Below are positions 1-7,143 of a stretch of DNA of 64,000 nucleotides, piece by piece. The notes beneath the pieces were generated by a model. That model ran no database searches. It saw nothing but the letters and a program-made list of their open reading frames with translations, and was not told where the DNA came from. The stretch is from Marinobacterium iners (lineage in GTDB: Bacteria > Pseudomonadota > Gammaproteobacteria > Pseudomonadales > Balneatricaceae): the NCBI RefSeq assembly GCF_017310015.1, contig NZ_CP022297.1:1550001-1614000 (forward strand), written 5' to 3'. Positions within the stretch are counted from its first letter, which is position 1, and every line of letters starts with the position of its first letter. A program made the translations under genes and the position numbers.

Positions 1-564
1 TCCTTCGGCGAGGTCCGTGCCACCCATCATCAGAACCTGGTGCTGGCGGACGTGAAGCAGGGCGATCTGCTGCAGGTATGGAAGATCCTCAACGCCAACA
101 ACCTGGCGCGACCCAATATCGGCACGCTGACAGACATGATCGTCTGCCCCGGCTTCGACTTCTGCGGTCTGGCCAACGCTCACACCCTGAACATCGCCGA
201 ACAGATCAACGAAAAGTTCGAACAGGTGGACTACCTGCATGACGTGGGAGAGATCCGGCTGAACATGTCCGGCTGCATCAACGCCTGTGCCCACCACCAC
301 GTGGGGCATATCGGCATCCTGGGTGTCGATAAAAAGGGCGAAGACTGGTATCAGTTTACCCTGGGCGGCTCCTCCGAAGCGGATGCGGCGCTGGGCAAGG
401 CCCTGGGCAAGGCGATTCCCGCTGACCAGGTGGCCGACACCATCGAAAAGCTTTTGCTGACCTACATCGAGCTGCGTGAATCCGAAGAGGAAAGTTTCCT
501 CGAACTGGTACGCCGTGTGGGTGTAACCCCCTTCAAGGAGGCCGTATATGGCGCTGATCATTGA
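1..564 (+). CDS. cysI: Sulfite/nitrite reductase hemoprotein beta subunit, C-terminal part
   Basis: This is the 3' end of a gene whose start lies before the window; the frame is open from base 1. The protein reduces sulfite to sulfide using a 4Fe-4S cluster and siroheme. Both halves of the cluster/siroheme signature are visible: a C-X5-C in VCPGFDFCGLAN (about bases 151-177) and a C-X3-C in SGCINACAHHHVGH. Established family knowledge: these four cysteines hold the 4Fe-4S cluster bridged to siroheme. The stop overlaps the start of the DUF934 gene by 17 bases, so the two are probably translated together. The cysG-encoded siroheme synthase at 16769 would supply the cofactor. Use of nitrite cannot be excluded, but the cysH neighbour favours sulfite. 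Confidence 0.93.
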   Translation, partial: SFGEVRATHHQNLVLADVKQGDLLQVWKILNANNLARPNIGTLTDMIVCPGFDFCGLANAHTLNIAEQINEKFEQVDYLHDVGEIRLNMSGCINACAHHHVGHIGILGVDKKGEDWYQFTLGGSSEADAALGKALGKAIPADQVADTIEKLLLTYIELRESEEESFLELVRRVGVTPFKEAVYGADH

Positions 565-1024
565 CCGCACTCCCGTCATCGAAGACCGCTGGCAGTGGCC
601 CACGGATGACCAGCCCCTGCCGGAAACCGGCCCGGTGGTACTGCCGCTGGCCCGCTGGCTGGAGCAGGCGGATGCTCTGGCCACCCGTGAAACGGGTGTG
701 AAGGTGAACGGTGATGACGACCTGGAACAGATTCTGGCCCTGAAGGATCGGGTCAGCCTGTATGCCGTTGAATTCCCGGCCTTTACCGATGGTCGAGGCT
801 TCAGTATCGCCCGCCTGCTGCGCCGGGCAGGCTTTGCCGGTGAGATCCGCGCCATCGGCGATGTAACCCGCGACCGGCTGGTTCATATGGAGCGCAGCGG
901 CTTCAACGCTCTGCAGATACCGGATGAGCGCTACAGCCCCGAAGTACTGAGCGCTTTTGACGAAGTCAGCGTACATTACCAGGGTGGAGCGACACTGGCG
1001 CGCCCAGGCTTTCGCCAGAGCTGA
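548..1024 (+). CDS. DUF934 family protein, cysI partner
   Basis: This 158-residue soluble protein belongs to the DUF934 family, which in proteobacteria is encoded directly after cysI-type sulfite reductase. Recognisable family pieces are VVLPLARWL near residues 30-38, and FPAFTDGRGFSIARLLR followed by GEIRAIGDV around residues 75-105. An AAGGAGG ribosome site sits just before the ATG at 548, inside the end of cysI. Its biochemical role is not established. From its constant linkage to cysI it is presumed to help assemble, or supply electrons to, the reductase. It lies 21 bases before cysH, so the three genes are likely one operon. Confidence 0.88.
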   Translation: MALIIDRTPVIEDRWQWPTDDQPLPETGPVVLPLARWLEQADALATRETGVKVNGDDDLEQILALKDRVSLYAVEFPAFTDGRGFSIARLLRRAGFAGEIRAIGDVTRDRLVHMERSGFNALQIPDERYSPEVLSAFDEVSVHYQGGATLARPGFRQS

Positions 1025-1045
1025 ACCCGAAACAGGAGAGTAGAG

Positions 1046-1669
1046 ATGAGCATTGATCTGGCTGCTGCCAATGCCGAGCTGGCCGGCAAAACACCGCAAG
1101 AGATCATCGCCTGGGCCATCGCCCACAGCGACAAGCCGCTGGTCACCACCAACTTCCGCCCGTATGAGTCGGTGATTCTGCACATGGCCGTGCAGGTCAA
1201 GCCGGACATTGAGGTGCTGTGGGTCGATTCCGGTTACAACACCTCGGCCACCTACCGCTTCGCGGAAAAGCTGATCAAGGATCTGAACCTGAATATCCAC
1301 ACCTTCATTCCGCAGATGAGCGCAGCCCGTCGCAACGTGCTGATGGGCGGCATCCCCGATGTGGACGATCCTCAGCATGATGAGTTCACCCGTCAGGTGA
1401 AACTGGAACCCTTCCAGCGCGCACTGGCCGAACTCAAGCCCGATCTGTGGCTGAACGCGATCCGCAAGGACCAGACCGAATTCCGCCAGTCACTGGATAT
1501 CGTGACGGCCAGCAAGGACGGCATCATCAAGGTTGCGCCGCTGTTCAACTGGACCGAAGCCGACATGGACGCCTACCTGGCCGAGCATAACCTGCCCAAC
1601 GAACACGACTACTTCGACCCCACCAAAGCGCTCGAAACGCGCGAGTGCGGACTGCATACGCAGCTGTAA
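1046..1669 (+). CDS. cysH: Phosphoadenylyl-sulfate (PAPS) reductase
   Basis: CysH reduces activated sulfate to sulfite, using thioredoxin as electron donor; the sulfite then feeds CysI encoded just upstream. At 207 residues it is a little short for the family. It shows the nucleotide-binding motif LWVDSGYNTSATYRFAE near residue 58 and ends with the catalytic ECGLH motif. The only cysteine visible is this catalytic one. The paired Cys-Cys and Cys-X2-Cys that bind a 4Fe-4S cluster in APS reductases are absent, so by established family logic it should prefer PAPS over APS. A GGAGAG ribosome site precedes the ATG. It is the last gene of the cysI-DUF934-cysH run. Confidence 0.92.
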   Translation: MSIDLAAANAELAGKTPQEIIAWAIAHSDKPLVTTNFRPYESVILHMAVQVKPDIEVLWVDSGYNTSATYRFAEKLIKDLNLNIHTFIPQMSAARRNVLMGGIPDVDDPQHDEFTRQVKLEPFQRALAELKPDLWLNAIRKDQTEFRQSLDIVTASKDGIIKVAPLFNWTEADMDAYLAEHNLPNEHDYFDPTKALETRECGLHTQL

Positions 1670-1677
1670 GTGTGTAA

Positions 1678-1699
1678 GGCCACGCCGCTCGGCGGGGCC
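1678..1699 (+). terminator. Weak hairpin after cysH
   Basis: GGCC-a-CGCCG, a CT loop, then CGGCG-g-GGCC form a stem of about nine base pairs with one mismatch, starting 8 bases after the cysH stop. No clear T-run follows, so it may be a weak or Rho-assisted terminator. Confidence 0.4.
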
Positions 1700-1705
1700 T
1701 CAATT

Positions 1706-1733
1706 CACATCCTTTCTGCCACATCCTTTCTGC
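1706..1733. repeat. 14-bp tandem duplication
   Basis: CACATCCTTTCTGC occurs twice head to tail with no gap (1706-1719 and 1720-1733). It lies between cysH and the integrase stub, at the edge of the accessory block. It may be a slippage product or a scar. Apart from this and the preceding hairpin I see nothing interpretable in 1670-1914. Confidence 0.8.
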
Positions 1734-1914
1734 CACTTTTCTTATCAGACCGTTCAGGTTAATCTCAAGCTACTGATGTCAGCAGGGAGTACGCTGGCCG
1801 TGATTAACCCCAAACAGGCAGGGATGTCGCATGCCAACTGGCTACCTCCCCAATACCCTTATCGTTCACTCGAACTCGCGCAATACGTTGCAATCCCGGG
1901 CCATGCAGCCAGGC

Positions 1915-2061
1915 CGGATGGCGTTTGCCGTTCTGCAGAATGAAATACCTGATCCCGAACAGATACGACCTGATTGTGTGATGGCGGTAGCGCTGGACAC
2001 GCATGAAGTCCTCAACGGACTTGAAAAAGGGAGAACCCGACATGTACCACACCTCATCCAT
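1915..2061 (-). pseudogene. intI: Integron integrase, N-terminal remnant
   Basis: On the minus strand an open frame begins with SPFFKSVEDFMRVQRY, followed by TIRSYLFGIRYFI and GKRHP. This matches the start of the SAM-like DNA-binding domain of integron tyrosine recombinases, which typically open with a short segment such as SPFL..SVREFM, then TI..YL.WI..FI and HNK(R)HP. After the HP motif (residue 49 of the frame) the similarity stops, and no catalytic R-HxxR-Y region exists before cysH. It is therefore a 5' fragment of about 45-49 codons. The likely start is the ATG at 2043. Its orientation, reading away from the cassettes that begin at 2233, is the standard integron layout. Family assignment is from motif recognition only. 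Confidence 0.7.
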
Positions 2062-2232
2062 GAAATTTATGCAGACCGTTATACCCGCTGGGTGACGTGA
2101 TGTCGAGAAAAGTACCTTTTTGTCGGTGGATGCTGGTATCAGATCATTATTTTTAATGACTTATGAATCAGTGGTCAGAATTAAAAGGTAAACCGATAAT
2201 TATTATGAGGTCGAAGGCCTCATTAAAAGACT

Positions 2233-2239
2233 GTTAGGC
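2233..2239 (+). other. attI-like recombination point GTTAGGC
   Basis: GTTAGGC fits the integron core-site consensus GTTRRRY exactly. It lies between the integrase remnant and the first cassette gene, where attI is expected. The cassette would begin after the G at 2233. The region 2062-2232 would then hold the rest of attI and the integrase and cassette promoters. It is AT-rich, and I cannot pick a convincing promoter there. Confidence 0.6.
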
Positions 2240-2255
2240 AATTAGGAGAATGGGA

Positions 2256-2486
2256 ATGAAAACGGTCACTGATTTAAGAGCAATTGCTGCTTCTGGCGGT
2301 GGAATGATTTTAGATGCAGATAGGTTTACGACTACTGATCTTCGTGCAATAGCAGCCTCCACAAATAGTGGCGGTGGGCAGCTTTTCTTGAAAGGACTGG
2401 GCGGGAAAACCACAGCAGATCTAAGGGCAATAGCTGCATCTGGTGGCGGAAAAGTTGTTTTCGATGTAACTATTCAGTTGGCTTGA
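2256..2486 (+). CDS. Small three-repeat cassette protein, function unknown
   Basis: A 76-residue protein made almost wholly of three repeats. The octapeptide DLRAIAAS occurs at residues 6-13, 28-35 and 55-62, each preceded by T-rich residues and followed by a GGG (or TNSGGG) turn and a hydrophobic strand-like piece (MILDADRF, QLFLKGLG, KVVFDV). The three octapeptides use different codons (Leu tta/ctt/cta; Arg aga/cgt/agg), so the repetition is kept at protein level. The AGGAG at 2244-2248 suits the ATG at 2256 better than the one at 2250. It is the first cassette gene after the attI-like point. The transposase stop of the adjoining IS66 element lies 1 base past this gene's stop. No signal peptide or membrane segment. 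I do not recognise its function; a helix-strand mini-solenoid is an inference. Confidence 0.75.
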   Translation: MKTVTDLRAIAASGGGMILDADRFTTTDLRAIAASTNSGGGQLFLKGLGGKTTADLRAIAASGGGKVVFDVTIQLA

Positions 2487-2487
2487 T

Positions 2488-3930
2488 TTAAAAAGTTTTC
2501 GGATTATCGCTTGGCGCTGCCATGAAGGTCGGCAAACGTCCTTCGAACAACAGTGTCAACGCCTCGGAACCACTCAGGTTTTGCTTGCGCGCCGTCGACA
2601 GATAGCTGCGCACACGACAGAAGATCTGTGCCCCATCCATCGAGCGGAAGCAGCCAGAGATCTTCTGCTGCACCTTGAGCATACGGATATCACGCTCGCC
2701 TTGGTTGTTCGTAAAGGGGACCGCCGGATCGTCCAGAAAGCGCAAAACATCTGCCTCATAGTCGCGCAACCGCTCCAGCAGGTTGCGCGCCCGAGAGCGT
2801 TTGAGCCGACCACGCTTGCCCTGCCGTTGGTTTTCATCCGGTGGCGGACACTCGTCTTCCGCTTTTTTGAGGCATTGCCGGTAGGCCTTTCGCCACCCTT
2901 CTGCCTTTTCAGGCGGCAGGCTGCCGCCCGCACTCTTAACGGCATCCTCCATGGTGCACAACAGGGTTTGCATGCGCTGCGCCCAGGTCTGTTTGTCCTG
3001 CTCCCAGGCGCGCTGAAGCTCGCGCAGATGGTGGGCATTACAGAGCGCATGCCGGCACTGATAGCGGTAGTACGGTTTCCAGTGGTCATGACAAAGCACG
3101 CCGTGGAAGCGCGGCAGGATACCGATGGCCTCCATCGCCTCGTGACCCCGGTGAGCATGGGGCGCCAGCCAGGTCAGGTCATCATTCGAGGCGCAATGCA
3201 GCCAGCGGCGTTGGCCACCGATGTTGATGCTGGTTTCATCGGCGTGAATCAGCACCGACTCGGCCAGACGGTCCTTAACCCAGTGCTCGAAGCCCTCAGC
3301 TTTGTCGAAAGCGTCTTGGTTGAAGTTGAACAGCGACCCTGCGCTGAGCGGGATACCAACCTGATCCTCAAAGTATTCGCGGACACGTTCGTAGGGCAGC
3401 AGCTGGTACTGCGACAGATACACCGCATGCGCTTTCAAGCGGGGACCATACTGCACCGGACGATCAACACCGGCCGGGAATGGCGCTGTGACGCGTTGCC
3501 CCTGTTCGTTCTCCAGGATCTCGGCCTGGTACTCGGTCACGAAGCGGCTGATATCCAGATCGAAGACCTGACGCTTTTCATAGCCGACCACGCGGAATGC
3601 GCTGCCCTTAGGCAGGGTGCGCCGGTCGACCTTCACGGTCTTGATCGCATCCGGCTCCTCGACCCGTTGCAGCGTCTTGCCAATACGGCCAGGCTGTCCG
3701 CCCGGTTTACGCTCACCTTTACTGCGGCTCTTCTTGGGCCGGTTCGGATCCTGGGAGGGCGGCGTACTGCTGTTGGTACTGTTCGTGTTGAGCCGGCCGG
3801 TCATCATCTGGATCAGCACCATCATCATCTCAATGGCTGCGCGCAGAGATGGCGAGAGTGTCTTGTCGTCCTGGAGCTGTTGTCTGACGTTCGCCAAGAT
3901 GGCGTCGACATCCATATTGCTGATCTTCAT
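2488..3930 (-). CDS. IS66-family transposase (TnpC-like)
   Basis: A 480-residue transposase. The N-terminal third contains a leucine-rich segment and a basic linker (PPSQDPNRPKKSRSKGERK, then PGGQPG), typical of IS66 TnpC. The DDE catalytic core is visible as HADETSINIGGQRRW (first Asp, about residue 230), CHDHWKPYYRYQ (second Asp, about 282) and the NNQGERDIRMLK region (Glu, about 413). A C-terminal IS66 tail follows (FCRVRSYLSTARKQ). Full length with no internal stops, so the element may still be active. Upstream bases 3931-4164 carry no other gene. Confidence 0.92.
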   Translation of the reverse strand: MKISNMDVDAILANVRQQLQDDKTLSPSLRAAIEMMMVLIQMMTGRLNTNSTNSSTPPSQDPNRPKKSRSKGERKPGGQPGRIGKTLQRVEEPDAIKTVKVDRRTLPKGSAFRVVGYEKRQVFDLDISRFVTEYQAEILENEQGQRVTAPFPAGVDRPVQYGPRLKAHAVYLSQYQLLPYERVREYFEDQVGIPLSAGSLFNFNQDAFDKAEGFEHWVKDRLAESVLIHADETSINIGGQRRWLHCASNDDLTWLAPHAHRGHEAMEAIGILPRFHGVLCHDHWKPYYRYQCRHALCNAHHLRELQRAWEQDKQTWAQRMQTLLCTMEDAVKSAGGSLPPEKAEGWRKAYRQCLKKAEDECPPPDENQRQGKRGRLKRSRARNLLERLRDYEADVLRFLDDPAVPFTNNQGERDIRMLKVQQKISGCFRSMDGAQIFCRVRSYLSTARKQNLSGSEALTLLFEGRLPTFMAAPSDNPKTF

Positions 3931-4164
3931 GAGCCTGAGTATCGTCGATTGATGGCCTATTATCGCACGACTTTTTCAGGTCAAATTTTTCGCTTTGTGT
4001 GCGGATCTGAGCAACTTTTACATTGCTCCCACGCTCCGAGACATAGAGCTCCGCCAGACGCCACAGAGTGGCGGTACGGCACCTTGAGGCAGGCTTTAAA
4101 GCGAAATACCGACTGTCACTGGACTGGGAGATATTTTGACAAAAAACCTGTCAAGAACTTTTTG
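2488..4164 (-). mobile_element. IS66-family insertion sequence (ends approximate)
   Basis: The element carries a single long transposase gene and no tnpA or tnpB, which resembles the ISBst12-like branch of IS66. The left end lies at the transposase stop. AAAAGTTTTC at 2491-2500 has an imperfect inverted partner GAACTTTTT at 4155-4163, which I use for the right edge. No clean 8-bp target duplication was found. The insertion separates the small repeat gene from its attC-like site at 4219. Confidence 0.65.
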
Positions 4165-4218
4165 CAGGAACTTGAGCTGAATAGTTACTTTTCGATTTCA
4201 CATAGTATTTGTTCGGGG

Positions 4219-4291
4219 GCCTAAAAAATTACTGCACCGGCAAAATTTACTCGCTGGCGCTCCCAATTTTCCGGTGAGTAAGGCGTTATGT
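4219..4291 (+). other. attC-like recombination site 1 (73 nt)
   Basis: The ends are GCCTAAA (4219-4225, close to RYYYAAC) and GTTATGT (4285-4291, a GTTRRRY-like core). Between them is a long imperfect stem: TTACT-g-CACCGG-c-AAAATT (4229-4247) pairs with AATTTTCCGGTGAGTAA (4265-4281). This leaves G4234 and C4241 unpaired, like the extrahelical bases of attC hairpins. It would close the first cassette. Confidence 0.7.
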
Positions 4292-4306
4292 GTTGTAGGT
4301 AAGACT

Positions 4307-5146
4307 ATGGGTGGACTCAAAGAAAACTATCTCCACAACCAAGAAGAGCGGTACGCCAGGATGGCTGATGCTCTTGGTATTTCATGGGAAGAGCTATCAG
4401 AGCTTGATTACGAAATAGATGCCAATGTCTCAAAAGATGGGCTGGTCTATGACTATATTTTGCAGTTTAGCGAAGAAAATGACCCGATCATCCTAGAGAA
4501 GATCAATGACTTAGATGAAAACCGAACTGCGCATTTGGCACCGTGGGTCTTTGAGAGAGGGTCTGAAGACGAGCATGAGCTGGAGGCAATCTTAGAGAAC
4601 ATAGACCCAAAGGCAAGCTTCATAAATGAGATAAAAAATCTCGAACAGCTTTTGGCTATCAATCTAAAACAAGAAGATATAAAAGACATTCTTTTTCGAC
4701 AGATCTTTATCAGTATGATGGGGGCGCTGGAAACATATCTATCTGATACTTTTATTAATAAAGTTAGTGGGTCGGTATATTTCTTAGAAAATTTTGTCGC
4801 GAGTCACCCTGAATTCAAGAAACAGAAGTTTAGCTTAAGTGATGTATTTAAGGAGAGGAGGGGTATTGAAGAGAAGGCAAGGAGCGTGATGGTAGAAACC
4901 ATTTATCACAAGCTGCCTACTGTAAAGAAAATGTATGAAGATACGTTCTCCATCAGTTTTCCAGATATTTCTGCAATGCAAAAATTCGTTATTCAACGTC
5001 ACGATCTAGTGCATAGGAACGGAAAGACCACAGATGGTGAAAAGGTTCCCGTTTCAGAAAAAACTATAACTGACCTGAAGAATACAGCTGTTGACTTAGT
5101 AAACAGGATTGAAGAACGTATGGAAGATGACGATATTCCATTCTGA
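4307..5146 (+). CDS. HEPN-domain protein, integron cassette
   Basis: About 280 residues from the ATG at 4307; a GTG at 4274 in the same frame would fall inside attC site 1 and is unlikely. The C-terminal half is helical and carries RHDLVHRNG near residue 240. This fits the HEPN R-X4-6-H ribonuclease motif, and the preceding ETYLSDTFINKV and VFKERRGIEEKARSV segments fit the domain's helices. Established: HEPN domains act as RNases in toxin-antitoxin, CRISPR and abortive-infection systems. The N-terminal acidic region (residues 1-110) is not recognised. The gene sits alone between two attC-like sites and is AT-rich compared with the chromosome, as expected for acquired DNA. A defence role is inference. 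Confidence 0.7.
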   Translation: MGGLKENYLHNQEERYARMADALGISWEELSELDYEIDANVSKDGLVYDYILQFSEENDPIILEKINDLDENRTAHLAPWVFERGSEDEHELEAILENIDPKASFINEIKNLEQLLAINLKQEDIKDILFRQIFISMMGALETYLSDTFINKVSGSVYFLENFVASHPEFKKQKFSLSDVFKERRGIEEKARSVMVETIYHKLPTVKKMYEDTFSISFPDISAMQKFVIQRHDLVHRNGKTTDGEKVPVSEKTITDLKNTAVDLVNRIEERMEDDDIPF

Positions 5147-5162
5147 ACCGCTAATCACAAAA

Positions 5163-5235
5163 AAATAACCAATAGCTGCAGCTGAACAGTTTTTCGCTAC
5201 CGCTCCAATCTGGCGGCTGAGCCTACGGGTTATAA
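5163..5235 (+). other. attC-like recombination site 2 (73 nt)
   Basis: The outer ends ATAACC (5165-5170) and GGTTAT (5228-5233) pair. Inside, TAG-CT-g-CAGCTG (5173-5184) pairs with CGGCTGAG-c-CTA (5214-5225), again with single unpaired bases. The length equals that of site 1. The loops share TCGCT, then CGCTCC, then AAT and GG.TGAG, so the two sites belong to one family. It closes the HEPN cassette. Confidence 0.68.
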
Positions 5236-5256
5236 ATCACATTAGTTCGGAGGGTT

Positions 5257-6195
5257 ATGAAAATCTCAACGTTAGAAATAAGTAAAACTGCAATGTATCA
5301 CGGAGAGTTTACAGAACGTAAAAAAGAATTCTCAGAAGCATGTAAATGGTTATCAGAAGAAATGGGGTTTCCATATAAAAGTACTCGAATGGGCGACTAC
5401 GAGCGGCTTCTGAAAACATTTGTAAACCCCGGAGCAAAAGCACCTACGGAACGTGACTTAATTGATGATTTCTATCATTTTATGCAAGCAGCGACCGAAG
5501 CGTGCCTAATCATCCGCTTGTGGAATACTTTTAAGGATGGTAAGCACGAAGGCTTAAAAGATCGTATCAAGCATGTCATGTCTGGTAAAAGCATACGTGC
5601 CGAAGCAATCAAAAAAAACAAAAAAGGAAAAAATGATGACCCTGCACGAGATTTCGCGTTTGAGCTAAACATTGCCTCTAGGTTTCTCAAAGGCGGCTAT
5701 GAAGTCGACTTAACGGATGACTGCGATGTGGTTGTTACTATTGGTAAAGACAGATTGTATGTAGAATGCAAACGTATAAAGTCTTTGAAAAAATTAGCCT
5801 CTCGTATGAAAGAAGCATCAAGTCAGATAGATACACGTATTGGTGCAAATCGTAAAAATAAGTATGGGTTGATAGCATTGGATGTGACTGATGTACTCTT
5901 GCCTGAGGGTACAGTTACAGCAACAAGCGATGTGCGTCTTTATGATATGGAAATACAAAAAGCAATTACAGATTTCGCTAGAGAGCAGCAAGATTTATCA
6001 AACAAAAATGCAGGTCGTAATGTAGCAGGTATTCTATTTGAATTTAGTTCAAGCGCACTCTTTTATCATGAGGAAAAGGAACCTGCTTTGGGTTTTGGGC
6101 GAGCAGCGTGCATGTATAGGCAGGCTAGCCAAAACAAAAAGTCGTTGGCTCTAGTCTCTGGTTTTATGGACAAAATTGCCAACCAAAACCTATAG
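5257..6195 (+). CDS. Putative PD-(D/E)XK nuclease, integron cassette
   Basis: A 312-residue soluble protein. The centre reads FAFELNIASRFLKGGYEVDL, then CDVVVTIGKDRLYVECKRI (roughly residues 130-170). An early glutamate, an aspartate and a closing E-C-K in this spacing match the PD-(D/E)XK nuclease core. Basic stretches (KKNKKGKN near residue 120, KRIKSLKKLASRMKE after the core) could bind DNA. A GGAGGG ribosome site lies just before the ATG, and the gene starts 22 bases after attC site 2, as cassette genes do. Composition is AT-rich. No methyltransferase partner adjoins it, so a classical restriction-modification role is not supported. An anti-phage effector is a reasonable inference but the biological role is unknown. 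Confidence 0.65.
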   Translation: MKISTLEISKTAMYHGEFTERKKEFSEACKWLSEEMGFPYKSTRMGDYERLLKTFVNPGAKAPTERDLIDDFYHFMQAATEACLIIRLWNTFKDGKHEGLKDRIKHVMSGKSIRAEAIKKNKKGKNDDPARDFAFELNIASRFLKGGYEVDLTDDCDVVVTIGKDRLYVECKRIKSLKKLASRMKEASSQIDTRIGANRKNKYGLIALDVTDVLLPEGTVTATSDVRLYDMEIQKAITDFAREQQDLSNKNAGRNVAGILFEFSSSALFYHEEKEPALGFGRAACMYRQASQNKKSLALVSGFMDKIANQNL

Positions 6196-6390
6196 AGTTC
6201 AGATTTATCATGGGAAGATCATCGCTTTGCTCACTGGGTCCTCAAAAGCTACGCTTTTTCGGCCCTTAGCACGGCGTTAATTGACCGAGTTACCCACGAA
6301 CACTAGACACCTTCTATAGTAAGGTGGACTTACCTCAGTGCGGACGGTGTCGCTGGCCGTCAGTTAAGAGCAACAACGAGAGAAAAACAG
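6196..6390. other. Gene-free junction at end of cassette 3
   Basis: A perfect small hairpin AAAAGC-tac-GCTTTT (6244-6258) is followed by CCCTTAGCACGGCGTTAATT. The latter resembles the 3' half of an attC site, but no matching 5' half exists. A second hairpin ACACCTT-ctatagt-AAGGTG(G) lies at 6308-6326. This looks like a damaged cassette boundary. Confidence 0.4.
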
Positions 6391-7038
6391 ATGAGCGAGC
6401 ACGATGCACGGTTTTGGGACCGGGCCGCCAAAAAACATGCAGCTTCTCTAATTGATGATGAGGCGGGGTTCGAGAGGACGCTGGCGCGTACGCGTGCGTT
6501 GATGTCGCCCGACGCACGGGTGCTGGAGCTTGGCTGTGGCACCGGTACGGCAGCCCTGCGTCTGGCTGATTCTGTGAAAAGCTACGTTGGCACGGACATT
6601 TCAGCGGGCATGATCGCCATTGCACAGGAAAAACTGGAAACAGCCCGCCAAAGCGGCTTGAATGCGACGTTGGCGTTCCGCCAGGCAACCGCCGATACCT
6701 TGGCCCGTGAGGGTGTGCAGTATGATGTGGTGCTGGCGTTTAACTACCTGCATTTGGCAGGCAGTCTGCCTGTCGTGCTCGCTCAGATTCACTCGATGCT
6801 TGTGCCGGGTGGGCTGTTCATCGCCAAAACCCCTTGTGTCGGTGATATGAATCCCCTTATCCGTCTTGCCATCCCGGTTATGCGTCTCGTGGGCAAGGCC
6901 CCGAGCGTCGTGACCACATGCTCCTCGGGTTCGCTGGTACAAGCAATCGGTGAAGCGGGGTTTGAAATACTTGAAAACGAACGGCACGGCACGAAGAAAA
7001 GTGACTACCGTCCCTTTATTGTCGCTCGGGCGATCTGA
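6391..7038 (+). CDS. Class I SAM-dependent methyltransferase
   Basis: A 215-residue cytoplasmic methyltransferase. The SAM-binding glycine loop is VLELGCGTGTAALRLA (about residues 47-62). The acidic residue ending strand 2 is in VGTDISAGMI (about 69-78), and the motif IV region is YDVVLAFNYLHL. The later segments (LVPGGLFIAKTPCVGDMNPLIRL) fit small-molecule methyltransferases of the UbiE/COQ5 type. The substrate cannot be read from the sequence. GC content is higher than in the two cassettes before it. It lies 106 bases before a lipoprotein hydrolase on the same strand, and no hairpin clearly separates them. Confidence 0.85.
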   Translation: MSEHDARFWDRAAKKHAASLIDDEAGFERTLARTRALMSPDARVLELGCGTGTAALRLADSVKSYVGTDISAGMIAIAQEKLETARQSGLNATLAFRQATADTLAREGVQYDVVLAFNYLHLAGSLPVVLAQIHSMLVPGGLFIAKTPCVGDMNPLIRLAIPVMRLVGKAPSVVTTCSSGSLVQAIGEAGFEILENERHGTKKSDYRPFIVARAI

Positions 7039-7143
7039 CTCTGCCTGACCTCAGACATGCGGGCGTGCGCGCTCCCATGCCGCTCCGGGTTTAAGGGTGT
7101 GTCCCTGACGCGAAATCAAAAATGTTCATGAACAGGAAAAAAC

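Noticed and set aside
2581..2581. CRISPR arrays, tRNA or rRNA genes anywhere in the window
   Set aside because: No regularly spaced direct repeats and no cloverleaf or rRNA sequence was recognised by eye; a covariance-model scan would be decisive.
2581..4224. A 547-codon open frame antisense to the IS66 transposase
   Set aside because: It mirrors the transposase and has no recognisable domain or ribosome site.
6276..6282. GTTAATT after CCCTTAGCACGGC as a third attC site
   Set aside because: No complementary 5' half was found 50-120 bases upstream; kept only as a damaged boundary.
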